Translations under genes and position numbers: made by a program
In this document: positions 13,760 to 33,765 of the stretch, one piece after another
How the letters are laid out: every line of letters starts with the position of its first letter
Numbering within the stretch: position 1 is the stretch's first letter
Notes under the pieces: generated by a model
The model's database searches: none
Seen by the model: the letters and a program-made list of their open reading frames with translations, nothing else
What the model was told of the DNA's origin: nothing
NCBI GenBank assembly: GCA_018292915.2
Contig: JACVVK020000201.1
Coordinates: 428,501 to 492,500 of the forward strand
DNA from: Batillaria attramentaria
Lineage: Eukaryota > Mollusca > Gastropoda > Batillariidae
DNA length: 64,000 nt
Reading direction: 5' to 3'

Positions 13760-13905
13760 ACTGAATTCCTACCAGTTAAGTTCGGGGTTGTGCACGAGTG
13801 ACCTCACTAAAAAAAAAAAAAAAAAAAAATCTGCATGGATTTAAATTTGGCGGAGTGGCGGGAGTGTTGCACTTTGTACTCAGATTTGCTACGGTAAGGG
13901 CCGTC
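13760..13905 (+). repeat. Interspersed repeat copy (also at 33170 and 33655)
   Basis: Shared words in order are CCTACCA.TTAAGTT, GGGGTTGTGCAC.AGTG, an A-run, GCATGGATTTAAATTTGG, GGGAGTGTTGCACTTTG and TTTGCT.C. This copy lies just upstream of dioxygenase gene A. The other two copies are in intron 7 of gene C. Confidence 0.7.
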
Positions 13906-14157
13906 AATGGCCTACAGTGCATGTAAGTGACAATGTTCAGTTTTATTCAGCGTTATCTCAGTCACGTATCACTCTATCCCACAGGCAGAGAAACCGGCCT
14001 TTATCCGCCTGTGCCGGCTCAGTCCGTCAGATAAAACCCCCGCTACACAGTAGGCTGCAAGTCCTGCTGCCCATTTCTCATTACACTAAGCCAAAACAAA
14101 CAAACAACAACCAAAAAAAAAAAAGCAGCAGTGTCAGCAGTAGCCAAGGGCGGAGTC

Positions 14158-22283
<8,126 letters not shown>

Positions 22284-22432
22284 TGAAAATGGATATTTTA
22301 CACGTTTACTAGTATCGATTCTGCATGAGAATGAGTATATTATAAAGAACTAGGCGTTGCGTGTTCTCGTATTTGTCTTGGAGTTTTCTATTGACAATAC
22401 AGCAGCATTAACTTCGTTTTCCCTAATGTTTT

Positions 22433-22527
22433 CAAGCACCGGACGATTCTTTCTTTTACACGACCCTTCAGTCAAGGTCCCTGGATGAAAAAATCGACAC
22501 GAATGGACACACGGCAAAACTTACCTA
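22433..22527 (+). pseudogene. Decayed duplicate of the terminal exon of dioxygenase A
   Basis: The stretch aligns base by base with the real last exon (22185-22283), 150 bp after the real stop. Shared words include GGACGA.CCTTTCTTT, CAAGG.CC.TGGATGAA and GACACGAATGGACACACGGC. The acceptor dinucleotide AG has become AA, and about 13 bases covering GGGAGATGGTGCA are missing. It is therefore probably not spliced or translated. Confidence 0.85.
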
Positions 22528-23559
22528 AAACTGTCACAGAAGACACTAACATGGAACTGCCGACACCATTTCAGCTGCAGAAAGTGCCTAGCCATACCAT
22601 GACAGTCTGAAATTACGATATAAACGAACAGTTCCTGCCGTGTCTGTCTGTAAAGCCCTATTTAGAGTTCTCACTTCGCGATCAAAATTCAGTGGTCAGT
22701 GATAGCACTCGGGGGGAACCAGGAAAAACTCTCGGAAAGTAGTCAAATTAATGTTATTATCAACCTTTTCCACTGATTTTTACAGCACTCACTGTAATCC
22801 CCCGCGTTACTGATCCACGGCAAGTAACTCCATTGTTCAGTACGGCGTCTTCGCATCGCAAATTCTTATTACCTCCCATCACGCGATTTCTCGGCAAAGC
22901 CGGGTACACTCTGCAAGTCTAGTGTGATCGCATCAAGTTCAGTGTTCAGAGTAAATGACAAATATACCAGGCGGCGAGATAACTGTGCTACAGAGGGACT
23001 GTGTTTGTGTTTATGATGTCTGTATGTTATGGCGGATTGAAAATTACCTCAGTATCGGCTTTGGAGTGTTTTTTTTTTGTTTTTTTTTTTAATCTAAACT
23101 GATGACACAGGGTGTATCACACATGTGGTGAGCCTCTGGCGGGTTTGTCATTCACAGTGACTGACGAAAACTTTCACAATAAATTTCACAAAGTGGCGTG
23201 CAGTGGCTTATAGTGTTGATTTTGTTTGTTTTGTGTTGTCAACGGCAACTCGCGACCGTCAGTGGTTGATGCATACTCGTGTTTTTCTTCATAGCCGGCT
23301 ACAATTCAGCGTAGGAATGGCGGATTAAAATGTAACGCCGGTACTCCGGCACCACGTATATCATTTCTTCTATTGGTATCAGGCAATGTACAGATGCTTT
23401 CCGGCTTTTTTGAACACCTGAAAGCTGCCAATATGTATGATCGAACAGTGCGCGCGCGCGAGCGTGGGCCAGCATGTGTACCACGGACGGTGTGTCAGTC
23501 ACTGCGGAGGCCATGGCGCCGGCCGGCTGGTCAGTGCCGGTCCCGGCCGGCGGTAACTT
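22528..23559. other. 3' flank of gene A, no gene recognised
   Basis: Unique-looking sequence with short open frames only. There is an AATAAA at 23178 and a T-run near 23070. A short (CG)n tract occurs at about 23450. Confidence 0.6.
23178..23183 (+). terminator. Candidate poly(A) signal AATAAA for gene A
   Basis: AATAAA lies about 0.9 kb after the stop of gene A. A GT/T-rich stretch follows within about 40 bp. Confidence 0.4.
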
Positions 23560-24054
23560 GACTGACCTCGAGGCTGGTTGTTGTTGTTGTTGTTTGCTTT
23601 CAGTTTTTCTGTTGAGTTCAGTGTTTGCCGGTGTTCAGTGTTCTCAGTCAGTTCTGAAGTCCTAGTGGATTCAGTTTTCAAGTCGGCAGTTAATACGGTC
23701 AGTGTGTGCCTCAGTCAGTGTCAGTCACGGTGTGCACGGTGTCAGTGACGGTGTGCACGGTGTGTCAGTGTGTGAGTCAGTGTGTGCCGGTGTCAGTCAC
23801 GGTGTCAGTGTGTGTGCCGGTCAGTGAACGGTAGTGTGTCACCGACACTGGCTGAGTGTCAGTTACCGGTCATTGACGTCAAGTGACCCGCGTCAGTCTC
23901 AGTGACGCCGGCCGCGGCGCCATAACTGGCACCCTGACGGCACGGTCAGTGTGTGTGTGTGTGTGTGTGTGCCGCGGTGTGTCACAGTGGCACGGTCACT
24001 GAGTGTGTGTGTGTGTGTGACTGCAGTGTGTGTGCACGGCGGTCAACGGTGTCA

Positions 24055-24091
<37 letters not shown>

Positions 24092-24113
24092 CCGTCGCAG
24101 TCACACACTCAGT

Positions 24114-24164
<51 letters not shown>

Positions 24165-24816
24165 CAGACGACATTTTCGTAAACTGACAGCCCATGTATG
24201 TATGACCAGAGACTATCCACACAGTGTACACTCTGCGTATGGTCTCTGGTATGACAGTCACTGTACTGCAGTGCAGTGGTGACAGGATGCGTCGCGTTCT
24301 CGAGTCTGTTGTCACAGCTGCATAAGCTTATCAACTAGCTTCTATTGTACCCCTATCACTGAAACTCTACACGGCAGCTTCTTCGTGACTCGATTGGCTC
24401 GACTTATTCAGTCAATTATCTCCCATGAACGGACCTAGGCGCGCGAGAGAGAGCAGACGACATTTTCGTAAACAGCCCATGTATGTATGACAGTCTACGT
24501 ATCACCCCCGCCTGCAGTTTATTTTCGCGACATCTTGTGCATCTAAACATTGCAGGATCATAAAACAACAAAACAGTCGTTAACGAGGGTTACTGAGGGC
24601 TATGGCTGTGGAACGAGCAAACGAGTTGCCACTGGACATTGAACTGTGCTAGTAGGTCAGGGCCACACTCTTGCGCAGACGGCACGGTAATCTGAACATA
24701 ACCTCTGTGCTATGTCAGTACCACGAGATCTTCGGCGTCATAAGCGCGAGGTTGCTGTGTAAACCTGGTGTGCAGCGTGTACCTCGAACCAGTGGACTAG
24801 TGGAATAGGATCGACA
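23560..24816 (+). promoter_or_regulatory. Upstream region of gene B, dense TCAGTG/CGGTG words and (GT)n
   Basis: This is a CpG-containing stretch dominated by short words GTCAGTG, CACGGTGT and GCCGG (about 23640-23950). (GT)n runs at 23950-23971, 24057-24088 and 24116-24147 follow, then (GA)n to 24162. No coding frame is convincing. It probably contains the promoter and 5' UTR of gene B. No TATA box at a sensible distance is obvious. Confidence 0.4.
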
Positions 24817-25030
24817 ATGGCGCAGACAGATAAACCCACTCAGAAGAAATTCCCAGGTGATGTTGAGGAGACTCACCCTGAGATCTTCAACTTGTCGGCT
24901 ATGCCTCCTCAGTCCGAAGAGAAGAAACCGGGCCAGCTTCCAGACCACATGATCAAACAGTTCTTTGAGCAGGTAGGTAGAGAGGGTGTGGCACCAGAGC
25001 TTTGCAGAATTATGATGATCAGCGCAAGGC

Positions 25031-25071
<41 letters not shown>

Positions 25072-25094
25072 AACAGTCCGGCATGAACATGTAT

Positions 25095-25148
<54 letters not shown>

Positions 25149-25509
25149 CCCGCCATCCAGTTCAGACAGAGCATTGCTTGGACGAAGAAGTCTGGCCTGT
25201 CATGGTTGAACGTGGAATCTGACTGTGGAAAATGAAGGCGTAATGCATGACTGTCTTTGTTCATGTGGTTGACTAATGTACTGGTTGGTATCTCTGCCTG
25301 CATATCAGTATATATTGTAAGTCACACCAGTGCACCTGTGTAGGCTGTGTAAGCCTTTACTGACAGTCAGTGTGTGCCACATTAGGTAGCTGAATTTTCA
25401 GCAGCACATGCAGCTGTGCGCATGTGGAATGTGTGTGGAGTTCACTTGTGTCACTCGCAAAGGCTAATACATGTAGTTCACTTTTATCAGTATCGTTCAG
25501 TCTGTGTTT

Positions 25510-25540
<31 letters not shown>

Positions 25541-28471
25541 CGCGCGCATGCATACATGCATGCGTGTGTGTGTGCAATATATATGACATGCATGCAAAAC
25601 AACACATACACCACACAGTGATATGTATTGAAAGATAATGATTTTTGTTGTTGTTTTCTCTATTGACAGGGCTATGTGATTGTGGATTCGTTTTTTAAGA
25701 AGGAGGAACTGGATGCATGTCGTGAGGCAATTGAAGTTCTGGTGGATGACTTGGCCAATATGCTGTACACTGGAGGGAAGATAAAAAGTAAGAGGTATTC
25801 ATGCCTTAGCAGGTGTCTGGGAGTGAAGATGTTCATAAGTACAACTGCACCAACTACCAGTGCTGTGGTGTTGTGACAAGTCAGCAGAGGTCTAAAGTGT
25901 GCATCTGTCATGATATTAAATGATATTTGATTGGTCTGTAATAAGTATGTCATAATTTTTTCTTATGCGAACTGGATCCTGTGCATGTTCATAGGTTGAA
26001 TTATCCAATAATTATTGGTAATATTCACTCAGTTGGCATAATCAGTATTTGTCCTACTCCCTATTTTCTTTGATTTGAGTTTGTATATATTGTTTTCATT
26101 TAATGCCACCATTGGTTCCTCTGTCAAAAAGGCTTGTACAAGCAGTATGGGCTGTTTGAGCGACTGACACACATAGAGAGAGAGTTTCCAGGGGCTAACA
26201 TCATTCTCCACAAACAGGGAAAACTTCCACAGGTTTGTGTGACCAGATTCATTCAGTGGGTTGTTTTTTTTAAAAACAATTTTTTTCATCCTTTAATCTT
26301 GATCTTTTATCTTTACTTTTTATTCATTCAGTGGTTTTTTTTAAACATTTTTTTTTATCCTTTAATCTTTATCTGTTGTCTTTACTTTTTGTTTGTCACA
26401 GATTCATTCAGTTGTTTTTTTTTAGACATTTTTTTCATCCTTTAATCTTTATCTTTTATCTTTACTTTTTGTTTTATATAGATTGGTTTTCCTTAGATGA
26501 TCTAAAACAAAATTGCTGTTTGTGTTTGTATATGTACACAGGCATTTAGGGATCTGTGGTCAAATTCCCGCCTCCTCAATGTTGTCGAGCAGTTGATTGG
26601 TCCTGAAATCATGGGCCATCCAGTTTGGAACCTCCGCACAAAGACACCGCAGAATGAGGCCACCACAGTGCCATGGCATCAAGGTAATTATTCTCTTCAT
26701 TACTATGCCTTGTTATCCCTAGATAGTTACACAAATTGACCTGGTGCCCATGCACACAGGAAAGGAATTTTTGTTGTGTGAAACCTACAGTGTCTGGTGC
26801 ATTTCTTAATTTCATTTTGCACAAAACAGCTGCGTGCACCCAGAGACGCTAAAAGGCATTAAGGACAGCATTTGAGAAATTTTTTTTTTCTTATTTTTTC
26901 TTCCTTCTGGTGACTCTATTGTCACATTTGGTAGGTCATTAAATATTTTGTCCGAATGCATTGGAGAAAAAATTAATGTGTTCAGAAAATGTCTTTGTTA
27001 GTTAGGATACTACACGTGACAAACGAAATTTGATGAGCAAAGGCTGAGCATTTGCCTCACAATCATTAAAAATGAGGATGCTGTTCACATATTCCATGGA
27101 GGTGGATGCAACAGTCTTTGCACACCAATTTGTGGTAATATTTTACTGAGATGCATGTGCATGGTAAGGTAGTGCTGTGAGTGTAGCATGGGTTTCATCA
27201 TTCTCAGTGCCTCTGTATAACCAGGCACTCCTGTATGTATTCCCTTCCGACTGCATGTAATTGAGTTATGCCTATGGTTTCTTATACAGATTGTGCATAT
27301 TTGGACAACAGATCGTATGAGGTGCTTCAGCCCACTTCTTGGATCCCTCTGCTTGATGCAAATGAAAAGAATGGCTGTATGGAGGTAAGGTTGATAGTAT
27401 GGGATGTTCAGAGACTATTTTCACAGCCATCTGTGTGGAGGCATTAGAATTTTTTGTTTGTTTGTTGAAGTTTTTCGGATTGTACATGTACCGGTATATG
27501 ACTTTCTGTGCTTTCTTGTAGCAATTTTTGTTCTTTGAAAATGGAATTAAAATGTTTTACTGTAAGTATAAGCTAAAATCTTAAGATGTGTCTGCCTGTG
27601 TAAATATTTTGAAATGTGTTACTTTTATTTCAGGTTGGTTCACACTCTGCTTATTTTTGGCATACAGTTGTCACTGTCATCTTTCTGTGTCATGCCAGGT
27701 TGCTGCACGAGGTCATCAAAAGGGCAAGGTGGCCACCCACCAGTGTTGTTGGGGAGGAACCTGGTATGTCATGCTGGAAGAGGAGGAGATGGCAAAAACC
27801 TTGGGTAACTACTGTATGACACTCACTACTTCTTGTTTCTTGAGCATGCTTTCCTCCTGTGCGTGGGAACACAATGGTGAATCAAACATGCAGCTGTCTG
27901 AGTTCTGGACCGTCAGCACTGGTGGTTATACATGTACTTCATTTTCCGCCTGGCAACCCTGTACTTTTGCTGGCTTTTTCGTGATTGTCCTTATTTGCGG
28001 AAAAGAATATAATAAGCCCTCTGAACAATAACACAGTTCAGTTCCTGTGTTAGTCTGTGGTTTAAGTAGGTGGTTTATGACTGGGCTTGTGACTGCTGGT
28101 GTTTCTCTGTTATGCATGACATAAGGAGTGTGTGTGTGTGTTCATGATACTGTAAGTATGTGTAGTTGTGACGATGTCAGTAAGCTACTTGTCATAAATC
28201 TGCAGATGTTGACCTGAAGAAGGATGTAGTGCTCTGTCCTGTCCCCTATGGTGGTATGCTGCTGATCAACAACATGATCCCACACAGAAGGTATGGACTG
28301 TTTTACCTGGTCTGTTAAATTGCTTGTAACACAAGGCTGACTAAGCAGGAGCGTGGAGCGTTACACCAGCAGACTGTTGCACTTTCTTCTTAAGCAGTAC
28401 AGTATACATTTTGTACCAGAAGAATCGAACATAGTTAGCTCCCGTTTTGTGATGCTGCTCAAGTTGATGCT

Positions 28472-28507
<36 letters not shown>

Positions 28508-29530
28508 AGCTACGTTTTGCTCATTGCATATAACAAAAGAAATAATAACCACTTGCCTTGGACAACACTTCTCACAAAAGATTTTATTATTTTGTCCCGA
28601 GAAAGGCCTAGGCCAAAATGTTGACCGTGAGGTGTGTTGTCCAAGATAAGTGGTCTATATTATATCTTTTTGTTGCTTCTAGTTTTGTGTACTATCCACA
28701 TGCAGTCATTACCGCTTCCTTTTCCACCTGTATGTGTTTTATCACAGTTTAGCAAACATGTCTGAAGACATCCGCTGGAGTCTTGATCTTCGGTGGCAGC
28801 GGCCTGACAAGTCTGTGGGATTCTACGACTTGAAGAATGGAGTGTTGATGAGAACGAAAGCAAACCCAGATCTGAAAATTGACTGGGATTCATTCGAAGG
28901 CGTCGACCGACACATAGCAGCTGTGGAGGAGATGAGAAAAGACAGCTTTCCTGTATGTGTCTAAGAGAACTGATTGTATTTGTTTGGATTTGTGTGTCCC
29001 ATTATACTTTCGTAAGGCTGCCCCCCCCCCCCCCCCCCCCCCGCTCCCCCCCCCGCTCCCCCGGTCACCTCAGAATGGCACTACAGCACCAACTTTTTTT
29101 CTGTATACTTGGTTTTGTTCTTGTTTCCCATTCTGTAAGCCCCCCCCCCCCCTCCACCCACCCACTCACTGCCATGGGAGTAGCACGCATTTCCCTTAGT
29201 ATGGCATTGGGATAAAAGAAAATCCAATACTGAAATTGATATTGAAAACAATTATTTTACTGCATTTGTTGTTCATTCACATGGAAGTGGAGTGGTGGTC
29301 TTGCAGTTGTCTGAAAAAGTTTCTTAGTAACTAACATGATAGTTTCGTGCTCATTATAGTTCAGTGGCACATGTACTGAACAGTTTCCTGTTTTCTTGTG
29401 GCAGGAGGCAGAGGATCCCAGATTTGACACCACCATCCAAGGTCCGTGGATGAGGAAATGGGAGATGGTGCACATGAACCGTCACACAGACACTCTCAGT
29501 AACGATGCATCATCCTGGCATAAAAATTAG
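24817..29530 (+). CDS. PhyH-superfamily Fe(II)/2-oxoglutarate dioxygenase, paralog B
   Basis: Nine exons: 24817-24972, 25670-25787, 26132-26232, 26542-26683, 27290-27384, 27699-27804, 28206-28290, 28748-28952 and 29405-29530 (TAG). They give 377 residues, all with GT..AG borders. The ATG has a purine at -3 (GACAATGG) and opens the conserved leader (FPGDVEETHPEIF, KKPGQLPDHMIKQFFEQ). The iron triad is His171, Asp173 (PWHQD) and His266 (NMIPHRS), with Arg277 for 2-oxoglutarate. A is its closest relative in the cluster: both share LYK.YGLF.RLT, AARGH.KGKVATHQCCW and the ending F.GPWM.KWEMVH.NRHT. Compared with A it keeps the intron between CME and VAARGH, has a longer exon 8 (205 against 193 nt) and ends with eight extra residues. 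Predicted soluble. The substrate cannot be inferred. Confidence 0.92.
25031..25145 (+). repeat. Two (CA)n tracts 26 bp apart
   Basis: CA dinucleotides at about 25031-25069 and 25096-25145 in intron 1 of gene B, starting about 60 bp after the exon 1 donor. Confidence 0.95.
25509..25546 (+). repeat. (GT)n followed by (GC)n
   Basis: A (GT)n run changes to eight GC units, a Z-DNA-prone alternating purine-pyrimidine tract, in intron 1 of gene B. Confidence 0.9.
26240..26480 (+). repeat. Three tandem units of about 77 bp in intron 3 of gene B
   Basis: Each unit runs ATTCATTCAGT, T-run, AACA or GACA, T-run, ATCCTTTAATCTT, then CTTTACTTTTT. Starts are near 26248, 26323 and 26401. The units are pyrimidine-rich on the coding strand and lead up to exon 4. 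Confidence 0.85.
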
Positions 29531-29589
29531 GACATGTACTGGGGGACCGTGACCTGTGCTTTTGGCGTGCCAGGTTTAGGAGTGCAGAA

Positions 29590-29830
29590 TCGCTGAGCCA
29601 TGGGCAGTCCTGGTAGGCAGGAATTTGGTTGGATTGTTCCCTTCCAAATCAAGTCAAAATTTCATGCAGACTCGTTCATGGTGCCTGTCTCGCCCTCGTG
29701 TACCGCATGCACATCAAGTGTGCACGTTAAAGATCCCATTCCGTACGGGATGGGCCGTGGAATGGAAAACAGCCTTACTCTATGCATGCAGAAAAAAGAC
29801 AAAAAAATGGATGGCGCCGTACTATGATGG
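29590..29830 (+). repeat. Interspersed repeat in the 3' UTR of gene B
   Basis: It contains GTGTGCACGTTAAAGATCCC and a TTCCAAATCAAGTCAAAATT stretch. The first motif is, to my knowledge, common in invertebrate (mollusc) SINE-like repeats. It starts about 60 bp after the stop of gene B and has no coding content. The family name is not assigned. Confidence 0.45.
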
Positions 29831-30932
29831 CGGGGAGCAGCTGAAATTGCTCTTACTCCAGGTCGGAACTGCAAGTTGGAACTGCAAGATAACCAGTACA
29901 AGATAACAATACCAAATCTTCTGTTTTGTTTCTTCAAAAGACTTAAAAAAAAGAAAAAAAAAGAGAGAAGAGCAGCTACTTTGCATGCAGTTTGAAAAAA
30001 AAATGCAGGATTCTTTTGTGCGTATGAAGAGACTATCTTAACCTTATACATATACCTGGATCTTGCATTTGAAAACTTGCGATTTTTTTCTTCTCCACAA
30101 GCTTGTACTCAGACGTTTATTACTTTCATACTACAAACTGTCCTCCTTCATAATCTCACTTGGTCATAATGATATTACTTGTTTTAAATTTTGTTTGCAT
30201 TTTTAATGACACTGAACTGTTTCAGTGTTGTGCAGTCATTTCACGCACACTACTATGGAGTAGTTGAGTAGCTTACTATGTATTTTACAGACTTCATACA
30301 TATATATGAACAGAAAGAATATACCTGGCATATTTTTGTATGTGTATTTGGAACAAAAGTGCTTGAAATCATCATGTGTTTCTTGTGAAGATTTTTTTTT
30401 CTTCTTGGATGGCTTACCAGATTTCAGCATTATGATCCATCAGATTCAAGACATTTGTGCATGAGTGTTAGTGAATTTATGATTTTATGCGTGCAATGAT
30501 AAAACGCATGCAGACGAGGGGGGAGGGGGAGATAGTGGTTGTGGGGATGGAGGGTGAAGCAAGTACAGAAGGCGCTGAGATCAAGAATGTCAGAGCTTAT
30601 AATCATGTCTGCTTTTTGCCCCGTTTTTTTCTCGCCCTCAAATTAAAAAAAAAACAAAAAACCTCTACGCATTTCTTTTGATGCAAAACTACCCTTTAAC
30701 CTTCCATTTTACATGCAGTGATGAATCGTTTCTATTGTATGCAGTTTGCAAAACACTGCATGTTTTCATGTGTATTGCTGACTAGTCTGTGCTGACACCG
30801 ATCGGTACTGTGGTGCATTGCAAATGTATTGTCATCTTTCCAGTACAGTGTTTTTATAATATACAGGGTTTCTTATTGTAACCTTTGATTGGAAAAAAAT
30901 GTGGTTTTAAAATTTTTTATTCGATTTCTCAG

Positions 30933-30938
30933 AATAAA
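30933..30938 (+). terminator. Candidate poly(A) signal AATAAA for gene B
   Basis: AATAAA lies 1.4 kb after the stop, with a T-rich stretch downstream (TTTTGTTACTGC region at about 31005). Confidence 0.4.
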
Positions 30939-31284
30939 TGAATTGAAAATGATTTTACTCCATTGTCAGTTCTTTGCGTTTCGTCTTTGCTGCGTCTGTA
31001 CAATTTTTGTTACTGCACTTCGATGTACGTGGAAGCAGTTACTTTCAAAATGGCATAGATATTAGTGAAGTTACAGCATAGCACGGGTACCGAATAGGAC
31101 AGTTTACAACAATTACCATCGACATGATTAGGTTCTGTTTTCTCCTATTACCATGTGCTTAAATGTGACCTTTCGGTCTGTGAAAGTGTTTGAATGGCTA
31201 GAGTGTTGCCAGTGACAGTGTTGGTTGTAACTGTACACACTCTCTCTCTGGTTTCGCTGCCAGAGTCTTTGTAAAACACACACT

Positions 31285-31329
<45 letters not shown>

Positions 31330-32204
31330 ACAATGAGAGCTGACATGACCGAGTACGTGCACGCAAACGAGAACGCACGATTGTGTGTTTTGTAAAGGAC
31401 TTGAGTGGCACTATTACTGCAGTCCAGCAGCCAAACGCAAAGCGATATGTGAAACACACAACTTATGATGATGTTGTAAAAAACCATAAATGCATAAATA
31501 ATGTACAAAAGGCAGTGCCGCCCGGCTTTCAAAATTCAAGCACAAACACGACATCTTGCTGAACTGATTTATATCAGGCTGTGTGCACAGTGTACAGCAA
31601 AGCTAGTCGTGTGCAAATATAGGGAGTACGTAAATGCCAATATCCGCGGCGACGAGACATCAGTCAAAAGTAAAATTTTGAGGGAAATCACCATTTTAGA
31701 AATACAAAAATAGAAAAAAGAGTGATGCAAAAATGCCCTTATCGCTTCTAAACAAAGACTAAAATGTCATTTCAAGCCTTGATTTACAACACCCAATGTA
31801 AACTGTTAAAAAAAATTAATGTTACTCAGATAATCAAGATAAACAGTGTAAGTACTTATCATCATAAATGCGAAGTAGTTCAATACTGATTTTCATTCAC
31901 GCACCTCCAGTACCACACCCAGCGTCAGTTGTGAAAATCAGTGTCAACGCCAACATTGAATTAAGAGCTGCCGTATTATTTATTACATTCCGAAGAGACT
32001 GATTTCAAACATCAAAGTCTCTGAACAAATATTTCTCACGCAAGCCTATATATCATGTAAACATGTAAGTCGCGCAACCGTGTGATGACGCCTTAGCGCT
32101 CAGGACCCTCGGCCTCAAGTCCTGCCGCCTGGGTATGTCTGTGGAACAGACGTTAACAACGTTTACTAGGTTACTAGACGACAATACCAGACACAACAGG
32201 ATCA

Positions 32205-32500
32205 AACTTTTGCTCTACCACGGTCCAGTCATTTGGAACAGCCTGCCTTCCCATCAATGTTCGCCATGTTCCCATTTTTCCCCGGCTGTATTATATGGAC
32301 TAAATTGATTGCTCTACCATCACTGTCACCATCATCATGTCGTGTTAGGATCTATCATGACTGTGTGTATGTAACGTGTATGTGACGTACATTTAAATTA
32401 ATGTCTATGTATGTAATGCCACTCTGCTATTGTGAGGCGCCCAGAGCTCCAGCAGGAGGTTGGGCGCCAGGCAAATCCCCATTACTATTATTATTATTAA
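32205..32500 (+). mobile_element. LINE 3'-end remnant
   Basis: The forward frame near 32220-32250 reads GPVIWNSLPSHQ, the usual LINE ORF2 end. It is followed by a UTR with GTGAGGCGCCCAGAGCTCCA and a terminal (ATT)n tail. It overlaps, on the opposite strand, the possible C-terminal extension of gene C. Confidence 0.6.
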
Positions 32501-32596
32501 ACTTTTTACAGACGTTTATCCACTCCTCCCTGACTGGAAAGTATATCAAAGTTACAAAACAAAGTCTATCCTTCCCCACCTCCATTGACAACAACA

Positions 32597-32597
<1 letters not shown>

Positions 32598-32644
<47 letters not shown>
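32598..32644 (+). repeat. (CA)n microsatellite after the last recognised exon of gene C
   Basis: About 23 CA units, which is (GT)n on the coding strand of gene C. It begins about 20 bp after the last recognised coding block. If not spliced out it would be read as alternating Val-Cys. Confidence 0.95.
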
Positions 32645-32646
<2 letters not shown>

Positions 32647-32664
32647 CCACCCACCCATACTGAC

Positions 32665-33687
32665 CTGTTGCCGTGTACAATCCGCCATTGTTTCATCCAC
32701 GGACCGGTAATGGTCGTGTCCAGCTCAGTCTTCTCTTTTTCCTACAACAGTAGCAACAGCCAGCGTGAACGTTAACTCGCATTCTGTACCATTTATCTCT
32801 TCTTTTATCGTCACCGAAAGGTTTAAACCCATCCTACCTTCTCAGAAGTGAATTCGGCCTGTACTTTGTGTCTGCTTTCGTCAAAAGGCGACCAGTCGAT
32901 CTTCAGGTCGGGCTGGTCGGGGTCCCTCATGAGGACGGGCTGCTGGATACCAAACAGTCCTTCTGGTTCTCCAGGTCTCTGCCACCTCAGGTCCAGGCTC
33001 CAGCGGATCTCATTCGACTTGTTGGGCAGACTGTGTATTAGAAATGAACAATGCTGCTCAGCGACATGATGCAGCTGCATGCAGTAAATAACGGTCATAC
33101 GGGCCGTTTTAGCGTTTGAAACGGTTCAGTAACACGGCGCATCCGATTGGTTATTGGACTTTAGCTCAGATCCTACCAAGTAAGTTTGGGGTTGTGCACC
33201 AGTGGCCTCACAAAAAAAAATAAAAAAAATCATGTCTGCATGCGTATAAATTTGGCCTAGTGGGAGTGCTGCACTTTGGTTGTACTCGTGTTTGCTACAA
33301 TAAGAGCCGTTAAGGAGCCGTAAATCTTCCCTGATTATCGCATACAGGTCCAAAACCGAAAAAAGAGTCCAAAACGTGGTATACTCCTGTGTGGTACGAA
33401 ATGTATTTAAGGGTAGGTAATAACTTTTTAGAGTTCACTGGACATGCCTGACCATTGACAAAAGCATGACACGTGCAAAACTGTAGCCTCAGTCCTGTGG
33501 ACCGTCCTTTGTAAAACATAAACCAAACTGTTCCTACTGAAAGGCAATACATGCACCACAGGGTCCTGTCATGTAACACCCAGTTTGTATAACAAGGAAA
33601 ACAAAGATAAGACAGCATAAATTACAGTGTATTGATCATTAATTGAATAGCAACCTAGTACGTTTGAGGTTGTTTACCAGTGGCTTC

Positions 33688-33765
<78 letters not shown>

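Larger units (their letters stand above)
8407..14157. other. TMEM63 3' UTR and intergenic stretch, no gene recognised
   Basis: This is AT-rich DNA with only short open frames lacking recognisable domains or exon-like codon use. It holds a probable poly(A) signal at 9610, a foldback repeat at 8783-8949, short TG/TA tracts near 9920-9975, several A or T runs and a repeat copy at 13760-13905. I see no further gene. Confidence 0.7.
29531..32204. other. 3' UTR of gene B and convergent B/C intergenic stretch
   Basis: Holds the repeat at 29590-29830, a poly(A) candidate at 30933, a (CA)n tract at about 31289-31327 and, on the reverse strand, AATAAA at 31979-31984 as a possible end for gene C. No gene is recognised. 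Confidence 0.6.

Noticed and set aside
14131..14157. Upstream GTG start extending dioxygenase A by nine residues
   Set aside because: Non-ATG start not expected here; the leader of B, C and D aligns with the ATG at 14158.
23951..24282. Cys/Val-rich frames upstream of gene B
   Set aside because: Driven by GT-rich promoter-flank sequence; no homologous exon and no splice logic to gene B.
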